A stretch of 64,000 nt of DNA from the NCBI GenBank assembly GCA_964606895.1, contig CAZSHX010000001.1:62001-126000 (forward strand). Direction: 5' to 3'. The notes under the pieces were generated by a model that was given only the letters and a program-made list of their open reading frames with translations, searched no databases and was not told the origin of the DNA. Source of the DNA: CAZSHX01 sp964606895. Its GTDB lineage: Bacteria > Bacteroidota > Ignavibacteria > Kapaibacteriales > UBA2268. Positions 26,425 through 35,653 of the stretch are shown here, piece after piece (within the stretch, counting starts at the first letter, position 1; each line of letters starts with the position of its first letter). A program made the position numbers and the translations under genes.

Positions 26425-28128
26425 TTAGTAAGATTTTCTATTATGACTGTAATTATGACACTTCAAAGTGCAATAGCCTTTTCTGGTGCCTGTTTGAGCC
26501 CATTCAACAGTACCGTTGTAGGGTGTCACAACATTTGTGTTGAAGTTAATCAGATGAGCATTGTTTAAAGTTGTTCCCTGCTTTTGGCTGACTCCATGCG
26601 GGTCATGACAAACGTTGCAAGGTGTTTTTTTGCTCGAAATATGTTCGGAATGATATTTGAACGATTGATTCCCAAGTATCGAAGTACTGCTATGGCATTT
26701 AAAACAAAGGGCATAAGCAGAAGTGGAGTATGTTGTATTGTCAGCTGTTTCATATCTTTGCTGTAATATTCCGGGCCACTGAGAGCCATGAGGTCCCTTT
26801 GGATTGACTGATGCTGTTGTATCCGAAGAATGGCAATCAGTACAGTACATTCTGCTCGTAACGGTCCACGGGCTAATCAGACTTGGAACACTATTACTTT
26901 TCCCAACGGCTTCAATAGGATGAAAAGATATAGCGTTAGCATTAAATTCAAGAGCAACATTATTCTGTGTGATTTTTCTCGGTGTAGCACTTGTAGGTTT
27001 CCAATTGCTTGTGGTATGGCATCTGTAGCAAATCTGATATTCGTATTGAGCAGGATTGACCAAGTTCCCATCAGTATCAACCCCACGAACTCCTTTGAGT
27101 TTTCCGCTAACGAAAGGAGCCGATGCAGTAGTGTTGTCGCTCTGATGAGGATTATGACAATCTGCACATTCGTCATGCTTTTGCACAGGCAGAATATCTT
27201 CATTAGGTTTATGAGTTACAGTGCCCTGATAATCGGCTATTCTATGTTTGTAGTTTTTGTTGAACTGAGTCTGGATGTTTTTTGATGCCGAAGCAACTGA
27301 ACCATTATGACAATTCAAGCAATTATTCTCTTCAATTGAAAAATTTAATAATCTATCAGGTCCTCCGGCATTATGCGGAGTATGGCAGTTTTCACATCCA
27401 TTTTTAGCAACTGTGGTATATGGAGTGTGCGTCCACGGGGTTGTCCCTATGCTGTTCCATGTGGCGGTTGAAGTGCTGTGTCGGGATGTTGCCCAATTGG
27501 TAATTTTATGACAGCTATTGCAAAGTACAGATGATTCAGAAGTTGCCACAAGGAATTTATTTGTCAAATTCGTGTGCGGATCATGACATGCAGTACATTG
27601 CAATTTTTCGTTAATATCTAACTTTACCGGAGGTGTAATCTGAGAAGGTATTTTTAATTCAGGGTTAAGACCAGCCAATGCAACGTCGTATATAAATGAA
27701 ATGGGGTGGTCATTTGATAAATTCTGACCAAGATTTGTTTTGCCGGATGGCATCAATGAGTTTACACCAAAACTTATTGTCGAGCTTCTGCTGACCACAG
27801 AACCCAAAGCAACGGAACCATCGTGGCAGGAAAGACATTTAATTGATGAACCGTCAGGTCTGTTGATGTTTGCCCTAAGAGTGGAACTTGAATATAATGT
27901 ATAAGATGCTAAATTTGGATCGGTTCTATTCCAAAGACTTTTCTTTTGTGCACTGGAATGAGGTGTATGACAAAAGATGCAAATCTCAGTTTCGATTGAA
28001 GCTTTAACCGTATTTGAACTCTGACTGGAAAGGTTGTGTTTGGTTGTAGATATACTTTGAGAAAAAATATCCGAAAAAATTACGACCAATACTATAAACA
28101 ACAATACAACAGAAAAAACTGATTTCAT
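26425..28128 (-). CDS. Dodecaheme-type c cytochrome
   Basis: After a signal peptide (VLLFIVLVVIFSDIFSQ) the 567-residue protein holds eleven CXXCH motifs: CIFCH, CLSCH, CTACH, CNSCH, CENCH, CLNCH, CADCH, CYRCH, CTDCH, CFKCH and CNVCH. A CX3CH (CTLKCH) lies close to the C-terminus. If all are used it binds 12 hemes. The first third repeats the tetraheme protein of this cluster. No lipobox, sorting domain or membrane helix follows the signal, so it is soluble or held by a partner, perhaps outside the cell. Its ATG overlaps the NHL gene stop by 4 bp. Confidence 0.9.
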   Translation of the reverse strand: MKSVFSVVLLFIVLVVIFSDIFSQSISTTKHNLSSQSSNTVKASIETEICIFCHTPHSSAQKKSLWNRTDPNLASYTLYSSSTLRANINRPDGSSIKCLSCHDGSVALGSVVSRSSTISFGVNSLMPSGKTNLGQNLSNDHPISFIYDVALAGLNPELKIPSQITPPVKLDINEKLQCTACHDPHTNLTNKFLVATSESSVLCNSCHKITNWATSRHSTSTATWNSIGTTPWTHTPYTTVAKNGCENCHTPHNAGGPDRLLNFSIEENNCLNCHNGSVASASKNIQTQFNKNYKHRIADYQGTVTHKPNEDILPVQKHDECADCHNPHQSDNTTASAPFVSGKLKGVRGVDTDGNLVNPAQYEYQICYRCHTTSNWKPTSATPRKITQNNVALEFNANAISFHPIEAVGKSNSVPSLISPWTVTSRMYCTDCHSSDTTASVNPKGPHGSQWPGILQQRYETADNTTYSTSAYALCFKCHSSTSILGNQSFKYHSEHISSKKTPCNVCHDPHGVSQKQGTTLNNAHLINFNTNVVTPYNGTVEWAQTGTRKGYCTLKCHNYSHNRKSY

Positions 28129-29144
28129 TTATTCATTCCTTTAATAAGCTTAAAAATCTGGATTCTTGAATTATATGTATCTGCAACATAAATATTATTT
28201 TCGGAGTCAATAAAAATACCTGTCGGCATATAAAATTCTCCATCACCTTTGCCAAAACCGCCAAAATTATATAAAAAAGTACCCTCTTTATCAAAAACTT
28301 GAACTACATTGAATAATGCATCAACAATATATATATGTCCATAAGAATCAGTAGATATTCCCTTAATACTTGAAAAGTAACCAGGAGAGTCGCCTGTTTC
28401 ACCAAACATCGTAAGAAAATCGGCATTTTTGTTAAAAACTTGAATTCTAAAATTTAATGCATCAACTATATATACATTTCCTTGTTCATCAATCCATAAA
28501 TGAGTAGGAAAATTGAACTGTCCTTTTTTATTTCCTCTTTCTCCGATTGTCTTTTTCAGATCCCCTTTTTCGTCGAGGATTTTTATTCGATGATTGCCTG
28601 TCTCAACGACCCAAATTTCATGAGTAACGGTTGAATAGCCAATACCTGTTGGCTGATTTAATTTTAAGCTATCAAATAAAATTTCAGGATTATCATCATC
28701 AGCACTCAACGAGAAAATTTTATTTAATTTTGAATCGGTGAACAAAATTTTATTTTTTCCCCATTTGCATATACCGAGGAGAGAAGGGTAGGCAAGTTTT
28801 TCATTATTATATTCAATACTTTTGTTTTGCTTAATAAAGATTGGAAATTTCAAGCCTTGATCTAATATAATAATCAAGTTTGAATCCAATGATACCAGAT
28901 TGACAGGTTTTTGCAAAACAACATTTGCTTTTCCAAATAAAAATTCTTTAACAGAATTAATCAGATTATTATTTGGTTTCAAATCATCAATCGAAGATAT
29001 TTTCTTCTGCCAAACGACTGAAAAATTGTATTTATCGTTTTCGGATTTATCAACAACACTCTGAGCAATTAGATTGAAATCATTAGCACATAGAAATACT
29101 ATAATAAACGCAAAAAATAGATATTTTGTAAATTTCTGTTTCAC
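28125..29144 (-). CDS. Secreted NHL-repeat propeller protein
   Basis: It has a signal peptide (LFFAFIIVFLCANDFNLIAQ). From about residue 100 six NHL blades follow, with units such as NFPTHLWIDEQGNVYIVDAL and YMPTGIFIDSENNIYVADTY. It is not a lipoprotein, unlike the second NHL gene. It is the first gene of the minus-strand cluster and is coupled by a 4-bp overlap to the large cytochrome, so it probably binds or folds that protein. It was not linked to any enzyme family by eye. Confidence 0.83.
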   Translation of the reverse strand: MKQKFTKYLFFAFIIVFLCANDFNLIAQSVVDKSENDKYNFSVVWQKKISSIDDLKPNNNLINSVKEFLFGKANVVLQKPVNLVSLDSNLIIILDQGLKFPIFIKQNKSIEYNNEKLAYPSLLGICKWGKNKILFTDSKLNKIFSLSADDDNPEILFDSLKLNQPTGIGYSTVTHEIWVVETGNHRIKILDEKGDLKKTIGERGNKKGQFNFPTHLWIDEQGNVYIVDALNFRIQVFNKNADFLTMFGETGDSPGYFSSIKGISTDSYGHIYIVDALFNVVQVFDKEGTFLYNFGGFGKGDGEFYMPTGIFIDSENNIYVADTYNSRIQIFKLIKGMNK

Positions 29145-29770
29145 AGAATTCTTAGTTTAAATGAAAAAATGATTTAAGTTATTAACAAAAATAATCAAAA
29201 TCACACTGAAAATCAATTAGTAGGGATTTCTTTATAACTGAATCCGGAAAACTGTACCCGGTTTAGTTGTTAATAACTACCAATGAAAACAATGTGCTTC
29301 TGTAACCAGCATGACTAAAAGTAAAAAAAAGGTGATGAAAGTAAAAATCCACTTTCAGATGAAATATCTAAAACAAAATAGATAGGTTCGCTTTATTACT
29401 TGAAGTTTTACCCCGATTCAGAAACTAACATTAAGCGTTCAGAATAAAGGGATGTAGCTTCGAACACTTAGTTGAAATTTTTACTACTTAGCGTTCTTAT
29501 TTATTAAAAACATATTTGTTGGTTTGATTTTATAGATCCATACTAAATTGTGTGTGTAATCAGAGTTTATTAATTTTTAGAACAATATTTTGGTACTTTT
29601 GACAATTTAAATTATAAGAGTCTTTTTTATTGGATAATTTTATTTTTGTATTTTTTCAAAATTATTTGGATTTTAACATAAAAATTCAAACAATTGAGAT
29701 TGTATAAGTATGCAACACCTCTACCCAAAGTGCAGATAGCATGACGGTTTATATAGATATTCCCGGGTAA

Positions 29771-29813
29771 ATTCAATTGCGAATTACGAATTAAGAATTG
29801 CGAATTAGGAATT
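29771..29813. repeat. Tandem AATTnnG repeat, intergenic copy
   Basis: The run AATTGCGAATTACGAATTAA and on is built from units of about seven bases. Related arrays lie inside three sorting-domain genes (32009-32046, 34461-34500, 35729-35767). Confidence 0.65.
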
Positions 29814-29820
29814 AAAAAAA

Positions 29821-29857
29821 AAACACCCCGGAAGAAGATACTTTCGGGGTGTTTTTT
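29821..29857 (-). terminator. Terminator of the accB-accC transcript
   Basis: ACACCCCG and CGGGGTGT form a stem around about 14 bases, with A- and T-runs on both sides. It starts 13 bp beyond the accC stop and could work in both directions. Confidence 0.85.
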
Positions 29858-29869
29858 TATATTCATATT

Positions 29870-31213
29870 TTACATCAAAGTCCAGTCATGGCGTTCGAGA
29901 TATTTGGTATCAATATTCCCTGCAATAAAATCAGGGTTTTCCATCATTTTTTGGTGGAAAGGAATGGTTGTACTTATGCCTTCGATGATAAATTCTTCTA
30001 AAGCCCTTTTCATTTTAGCGATTGCAATTTCGCGGGTGGGACCGTAAGCAATAATTTTTGCGAGCAGAGAATCATAATTCGGGGAAATGGTATATCCCTG
30101 ATAAATATGAGTATCAACACGGATGCCGTTTCCGCCGGGGATATGGAGACTTGTAATTTTACCGGGAGAAGGACGAAAATCTTTGTAGGGGTCTTCAGCA
30201 TTTATTCTGCATTCAATTGCATGATATTTACTTTTGCCTTCGGTAAGGGAAAGCCTTTCGCCCGCGGCAATCATAATCTGCTCTTTGATTAAATCCACGC
30301 AAAGCGATTCTTCGGTGACGGTGTGCTCAACCTGAATCCTTGTGTTCATTTCCATGAAATAGTAATTCATATTCTCATCAACTAAAAATTCAATTGTGCC
30401 GGGACCATAATACCCGACGGCTTTTGCACCTTTAACTGCCGCCTCTCCCATTCTTTGCCTCAAATCATCGGTAACAACGGGGGAAGGAGATTCTTCGATT
30501 AGTTTCTGATGCCGTCTTTGAATGGAACATTCTCTTTCATTAAGATGGATGACGTTTCCATGCCGGTCGCCCATAATCTGAATTTCGATATGTCTGGAAG
30601 CTTTGACGAGCTTTTCAATATAAACATCGGGATTCCCAAAAAAAGATTCGGCTTCATTCCTTGCAAGGTTGAAAGCTTTCTTCATTTCTGCTTCGGAATT
30701 AACAATTTTCATGCCTTTACCTCCGCCGCCTGCGACAGCTTTGAGCAGAACCGGATAACCTATTCCAACACATACTTCCACAGCTTCTTCAACGGTGGAA
30801 ACAACGCCGACACTTCCGGGGATAACGGGAACACCTGCGGTTCTCATAGTATCTTTGGCGACGGATTTGTTTCCCATTCTTCTGATAGAATCCGAAGACG
30901 GACCGATGAAATCAATACCGCAATCGTTACATATATCAACAAATTTATCGTTTTCCGCCATGAAGCCGTAACCGGGATGAATTGCCTCCGAATTGGTAAT
31001 AGATGCGGCGGCAATAATCGAAGGGATATTCAGGTAACTCAGTTTGCTTTGGGCAGGACCAATACAAACGGCTTCATCAGAAAAACGGATGTGAAGGGAT
31101 TCTTTATCAGCTTCGGAATAAACCGCAACTGTTTGGATACCAAGTTCTTTGCAAGCTCTGATAATACGGATGGCGATTTCGCCCCGATTAGCAATTAATA
31201 TCTTTTTGAACAT
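29870..31213 (-). CDS. accC: Acetyl-CoA carboxylase, biotin carboxylase subunit
   Basis: It carboxylates biotin on AccB with ATP and bicarbonate, the first step of fatty acid synthesis. FKKILIANRGEIAIRIIRAC is the standard N-terminus. The ATP-grasp glycine loop GGGGKGMK, and EMNTRIQVEHTVTE with active-site residues, are present. The length of 447 residues is normal. It starts 5 bp after accB and ends at a terminator, so accB-accC form an operon. The carboxyltransferase genes accA and accD are elsewhere. Confidence 0.97.
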   Translation of the reverse strand: MFKKILIANRGEIAIRIIRACKELGIQTVAVYSEADKESLHIRFSDEAVCIGPAQSKLSYLNIPSIIAAASITNSEAIHPGYGFMAENDKFVDICNDCGIDFIGPSSDSIRRMGNKSVAKDTMRTAGVPVIPGSVGVVSTVEEAVEVCVGIGYPVLLKAVAGGGGKGMKIVNSEAEMKKAFNLARNEAESFFGNPDVYIEKLVKASRHIEIQIMGDRHGNVIHLNERECSIQRRHQKLIEESPSPVVTDDLRQRMGEAAVKGAKAVGYYGPGTIEFLVDENMNYYFMEMNTRIQVEHTVTEESLCVDLIKEQIMIAAGERLSLTEGKSKYHAIECRINAEDPYKDFRPSPGKITSLHIPGGNGIRVDTHIYQGYTISPNYDSLLAKIIAYGPTREIAIAKMKRALEEFIIEGISTTIPFHQKMMENPDFIAGNIDTKYLERHDWTLM

Positions 31214-31218
31214 TGTAT

Positions 31219-31716
31219 TTAGTCCGGCTTAATGATGAATAAGGGCTGATTATATTCTACCGGTTGTGCATTCTGGAGTATAATTTTCTCGACTATGCCG
31301 GCAACGTCGCTTTCTATTTCGTTCATGAGTTTCATCGCTTCGATGATGCATAGTGCCTGACCTACATTGACGTGGGAGCCGACTTCTACGAACGGAGCGG
31401 AGTCGGGCGAGGGCGAACGATAGAAAGTTCCGACAATCGGGGAGTAAATTTTATGAGAAGTCTCGGGTTCGGCAGAAGCAATCTGAACAGATTCCTGAAC
31501 AGCGGATCCGGGATGGAAAGGAGCGGGTTTGTGCTCGTGATTAACTATGGACGAAGAATGTGCAAAGCCGGACGGCATTTGAATTATGCGATGCATGTCC
31601 TGATGTTTCAGGGAATTGGACAGCTCGACCTTCAAACCTTCTTCTTCGATTTTCAAATCGGAGAGTTCGCTTTCTTCAAAAACTTTAATCAATTTCTTCA
31701 GGTAATTCAAATCCAT
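31219..31716 (-). CDS. accB: Acetyl-CoA carboxylase, biotin carboxyl carrier protein
   Basis: It carries biotin between the carboxylase and carboxyltransferase. The C-terminal lipoyl/biotinyl fold begins at KIYSPIVGTFYRSPSPDSAP; the biotinylated Lys129 is in IEAMKLMNE, 36 residues from the end. A Pro/Ala-rich linker joins it to an N-terminal region (MDLNYLKKLIKVFEESELSD). The ATG at 31716 follows AGGAG; a longer frame upstream lacks a good site. Confidence 0.96.
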   Translation of the reverse strand: MDLNYLKKLIKVFEESELSDLKIEEEGLKVELSNSLKHQDMHRIIQMPSGFAHSSSIVNHEHKPAPFHPGSAVQESVQIASAEPETSHKIYSPIVGTFYRSPSPDSAPFVEVGSHVNVGQALCIIEAMKLMNEIESDVAGIVEKIILQNAQPVEYNQPLFIIKPD

Positions 31717-31932
31717 TTCAACTCCTATAATAATTAGGGATTTACAATAATTTAACAATACATGACGTATTTTGTGCAATGATGTTTTTTATGATAAAAT
31801 AAACAGAGGGAGAAATTCATTCTCCCAAATTGAATACTTGAAATGCAATTGATTCCATCTTTGATGTATATCATCAAATTCAAATATCCTATTTACTTCT
31901 TTCGACTCCACGTCCTACATCCCAATTCCCAA

Positions 31933-34374
31933 CTAAATCTTCACAAACTTCCCAACTTTATCCCCTACCCTCACAAAATACACTCCCGCCGGCAAACCAG
32001 AAACGTCTATTCTTAATTGAGAATTGACAATTGTGAATTGTGAATGATTTAGGAGTTCCGAAGAATTAACAACCGTTTCACCGAAAACATTGAATATGCG
32101 AATGTCGGGCACAGTGTCCTGTGTCCCTACATTGATTTCAATATAATCGGAGGATGGATTGGGAGAAATGAAACTATTTATCACATCAGATTCTGTTTTA
32201 TATTTTTCTTCGATTGCTGACGGTTTAAACGGTGTAATTTTAATTAAATTCAGAGCATAATCAGGATAAAACGCCATTTCGGGAGGCACCTTTTTGCCCG
32301 ATACAATAAATCCATAATCATCTTTGAACCAATAGGATATGAATTGATTGGATTCATTATTATTCCAATTATAAAGACAATCATTAACCAATAGTGAATC
32401 CCATTTGTTTATGTCCGAAAATCCAGACTCAAAACTATCATTGAAGTAGAAATTACTCCGATTAGTTAAAGCATATAATTTATTCGAATATGTTATAAAT
32501 TTTTGATCACTGTTTGGGAAATAGGGTTCGAAGGATAATGAATCAAATTTATTACTTTCCAAATTGAATCTGAATATTTTGCCTGTCGCTGTAAAATTGT
32601 CATAGTAATAGAATGGTATCATAAAATACTTATCATACTGATATATATCCATCGAACTGCTGGCATAGTATTTCTGACTTTTTTTATACCAGTTTGAAAC
32701 GAAATAAAAAGGAACCTGAACTGGAAGAACATTCCAATTAATTCCTTTATCCGTTGATTTAATGATATAATATTTCCCGTTGAAGAATTCAGTTGTGTCT
32801 GTTTTTATGCTGTCGGTCAATAATCTACTAAAGCAGTATATGTCAGAATTCGGACCCATCAGCATATTTAATACATAGATTGAATCAATCCTTGATGAAT
32901 CAGCGAAATTAAACTCATTATCCATGGAATAAAATTGAGTATAACTTGATACACTGTCTGACTTCCCAACAAAATATAAGAATTTATTATCAACTTTTAA
33001 AATGCTTTTTTGAGAATTTGGGAAAGTATGAACCGTATCGAATGAAGGCTGATATGTTTCGCCGAAATCTTTAGTAATTAATACATTTCCGCATGATGCC
33101 ATTTTAAATGAATCATTCACAAAAGTATAGAACCATACACCACCACCATTTTCATTGTAAATATAAGATTGCAAACCTCCTCCGTTTAAATAATATGGGA
33201 CGTCAATTCCCTTTGACGGTAACCATGTCACACCTCCGTCACGGCTTTTATATGTTGTTTTTGACATTCCCTGTTTGGCATAGATAAGTTCCTTGTTAAC
33301 AAAAAAAAGTGGTTTATCTGAGTACGAATATGAGAAGCAATAGAAGAAACTTTTCAAATCCCATGTTTTTCCGTTATCAAAGGATACAGCAATTAATTTG
33401 TTTAAACCCACGGCAATCAAGGTATCTTTATTTACCGCAGTGATTTCAGTAAAGTGGTATTTGAATTTGTTGAAAAGATACCTGTTGATACTGTCATTGA
33501 CATTGATTACTGTAAAATACGTAGAATCAATTGCATAATGTGTTGAATCAATTTTATAGTATTCAATCCCAAGCATATTGTTTCTCATGCCCTTGAGTTT
33601 TATGAAACGAAGCTCATTATCAAAAAAGTTGTAACAATCCGTTCCTGTAATGAGAGGCGATATTCGGCTCCATGTATTTCCATAATCGGTTGACCTGACC
33701 AAAATGCTGTAAATATAGTCATCTGTTACTATCCCGTCAATACTTACGTAAACAGCACCGTCAATTATTTTAAGTTTTGTAACTTTGTTAAATGATGGAT
33801 AGAATTGTTTTATCAAATCAACTGTATCAAGTGTTTTACTCGAAAAGTTATATCGAATAATGTTCTTATCCTCGGAAATGATGTATATATTTTGCTCGTC
33901 GCTTTCAATTTCGGAATAAACTGACCAGTCATCCAAATCAACGAGATTGCTCTTGCTGACATTCAAATTAAAATCGGAGGTCAGAACGCCTGTCTTGGTA
34001 AGGATATACAGCAGGTTATTGCTAAAGGAAAAATCAATTACATCAGGTAAATCAAAAATTTCTTTGTTCTTCCAGTCCAAACCATTATTCACAGATTTAA
34101 AAATAGAGTACTCGGAAACACCATAAAATTCCTTCCCGACAGTTTTGATTTTTCTGATATTATATTTATCGCCAATATTCAGCTGATTCCATGTTTGACA
34201 GCCTGTTAACGAATAAGAAATAATCCCGTAATCCCCGTAGCATAGAGTATTCGAGCCATTAGAAACAACTCCCCGAAAATCGGTAATCATTCTTTCAGCT
34301 TGAAATGGTAATTCCTTCGAGAGAATTGATGCATACGACATTAAAAAAATGAGGCTAATAACAATTATTTTCAT
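31933..34374 (-). CDS. T9SS-secreted BNR/propeller-type protein
   Basis: A signal peptide (IIVISLIFLMSYASILSKEL) is followed by about 680 residues with repeated blades of the SxDxGxTW kind (for example STDYGNTWSRI, SFDNGKTWDLKSF, STDKGINWNVLP), typical of sortilin/BNR propellers. The last 75 residues (FISPNPSSDYIEIN to VGKFVKI) are a type A sorting domain. Ligand and activity are unknown. It is the last of three tandem cargo genes. The linker inside the sorting domain contains a NSQFTIVNSQLRI peptide made by a short DNA repeat. Confidence 0.82.
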   Translation of the reverse strand: MKIIVISLIFLMSYASILSKELPFQAERMITDFRGVVSNGSNTLCYGDYGIISYSLTGCQTWNQLNIGDKYNIRKIKTVGKEFYGVSEYSIFKSVNNGLDWKNKEIFDLPDVIDFSFSNNLLYILTKTGVLTSDFNLNVSKSNLVDLDDWSVYSEIESDEQNIYIISEDKNIIRYNFSSKTLDTVDLIKQFYPSFNKVTKLKIIDGAVYVSIDGIVTDDYIYSILVRSTDYGNTWSRISPLITGTDCYNFFDNELRFIKLKGMRNNMLGIEYYKIDSTHYAIDSTYFTVINVNDSINRYLFNKFKYHFTEITAVNKDTLIAVGLNKLIAVSFDNGKTWDLKSFFYCFSYSYSDKPLFFVNKELIYAKQGMSKTTYKSRDGGVTWLPSKGIDVPYYLNGGGLQSYIYNENGGGVWFYTFVNDSFKMASCGNVLITKDFGETYQPSFDTVHTFPNSQKSILKVDNKFLYFVGKSDSVSSYTQFYSMDNEFNFADSSRIDSIYVLNMLMGPNSDIYCFSRLLTDSIKTDTTEFFNGKYYIIKSTDKGINWNVLPVQVPFYFVSNWYKKSQKYYASSSMDIYQYDKYFMIPFYYYDNFTATGKIFRFNLESNKFDSLSFEPYFPNSDQKFITYSNKLYALTNRSNFYFNDSFESGFSDINKWDSLLVNDCLYNWNNNESNQFISYWFKDDYGFIVSGKKVPPEMAFYPDYALNLIKITPFKPSAIEEKYKTESDVINSFISPNPSSDYIEINVGTQDTVPDIRIFNVFGETVVNSSELLNHSQFTIVNSQLRIDVSGLPAGVYFVRVGDKVGKFVKI

Positions 34375-34385
34375 AACTTTTCCTT

Positions 34386-35642
34386 TTATATTTTAATAAA
34401 TTTACTTACTTTATCGCCGATACGAACAATATACACTCCCGACGGCAAACCCGAAACGTCAATTCTTAATTGAGAATTGTGAATTGAGAATTGTGAATTA
34501 TTTAAGACTTCCGAAGAATTAACAACCCTTTCACCGAAAACATTGAATATTCTAACCGCATTTGCAGAACCTTCGGAAGGTTTGGATAATTCTATGAAAT
34601 CAGAGGATGGATTTGGGGAAATAGTGATTTCTGATTTTAAATGAATTTTGTCGGGTATGTTGGTTGTCAAATCTTCAAATTTGGCTCGGAAAACACCACC
34701 ATAAGTTCCTGCATAAATATAATCTTTTGTTGCTGTTAAAACCTGTACTGATAAACTTGTTAATCCATTTATTTTTTCATGCCAACTATTGGCTTTATCA
34801 GTAGAAACATAAACTCCGCGTTCTGAAATTCCCGTAAAAAGTGCATTGTTGGTTGATAATAATGTATATACATGCGGGTCAATTTTTCCTGTTGTATCAA
34901 GTAACCCATTATTCATTCTGATCCAATTATCTCCAAAATCAGTTGATAAATATACACCACCGTACTGTCCATAAGTTCCTAAATACATGTTGTCTCCGTC
35001 AACAATTAATGCCATGAGAAGAACATTTTTGTCAATACCCTTGCTTTTACTTATCCAAGTATCCCCTTTGTCCGTTGTTAGAAAAACACCATGATTACCC
35101 CATGATTTATCAATACTTGCAAATAGACTATCCCCTTTGATGGCTAACGCTTTGACCCTGGTGAAGTTCAACCCCATATTTTTTTGTATCCAGTTAGCAC
35201 AAGTATCTGATGAGGAATATACACGCCCTCCATGGTCATTATCACTTGTTCCCAAATAAATTCTATCTGCATCACAAGCAAATACAGCCCCGACTGAGTC
35301 AATTATACCATTATTCTTTTGAATCCAATTTTCGCCAAAGTCCGTTGAAAGATAGACACCACCCCAGCCACCTGCCAAAAGATAATTTCCAAAAAAACTA
35401 ACTCTCCATACACCCTGTAAGTAAAGGCCGTTACTCCTTTGTATCCATGTATTTCCTTTGTCGGAAGAAAAATATACTCCGTCATTTGTCCCGATAAATA
35501 ATTTGTTATCATCAGCAGTCAGTGAGTGTATATATAAGCTTTTTGGTGCATTCAATCCATTATTACATGCTTCCCACTGAGCTGTTGCATTTACAAATAA
35601 GATACACATTGAAATCAGAATTGAGTAAATCAACTTTTTCAT
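34386..35642 (-). CDS. T9SS-secreted BNR-repeat protein
   Basis: After the signal peptide (YSILISMCILFVNATAQ) six or seven blades follow the pattern VYFSSDKGNTWIQRSNGL, GVYLSTDFGENWIQKNNGI and VFLTTDKGDTWISKSKGI, strongly periodic at about 45 residues. A sorting domain starts at ITISPNPSSDFIELS and ends VSKFIKI. Blades of this type often bind glycans or proteins, and no catalytic residue is apparent. It lies 11 bp from its neighbours, so the three cargo genes are probably co-transcribed. Confidence 0.85.
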   Translation of the reverse strand: MKKLIYSILISMCILFVNATAQWEACNNGLNAPKSLYIHSLTADDNKLFIGTNDGVYFSSDKGNTWIQRSNGLYLQGVWRVSFFGNYLLAGGWGGVYLSTDFGENWIQKNNGIIDSVGAVFACDADRIYLGTSDNDHGGRVYSSSDTCANWIQKNMGLNFTRVKALAIKGDSLFASIDKSWGNHGVFLTTDKGDTWISKSKGIDKNVLLMALIVDGDNMYLGTYGQYGGVYLSTDFGDNWIRMNNGLLDTTGKIDPHVYTLLSTNNALFTGISERGVYVSTDKANSWHEKINGLTSLSVQVLTATKDYIYAGTYGGVFRAKFEDLTTNIPDKIHLKSEITISPNPSSDFIELSKPSEGSANAVRIFNVFGERVVNSSEVLNNSQFSIHNSQLRIDVSGLPSGVYIVRIGDKVSKFIKI

Positions 35643-35653
35643 ATCTTTTCCAT

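Larger units (their letters stand above)
29145..29869. other. Gene-free upstream region of the cytochrome cluster
   Basis: About 700 bp with no supported gene. It should hold the promoter of the NHL/12-heme transcript. A 30-bp element at 29335-29364 (ATGAAAGTAAAAATCCACTT and on) recurs in inverted orientation at 3729-3755. A tandem AATT repeat lies at 29771-29813, and a terminator ends the region. Confidence 0.45.

Noticed and set aside
29627..29866. Small open frame on the minus strand overlapping a terminator
   Set aside because: Its sequence is produced by the AATT tandem repeat and the terminator. There is no family resemblance.
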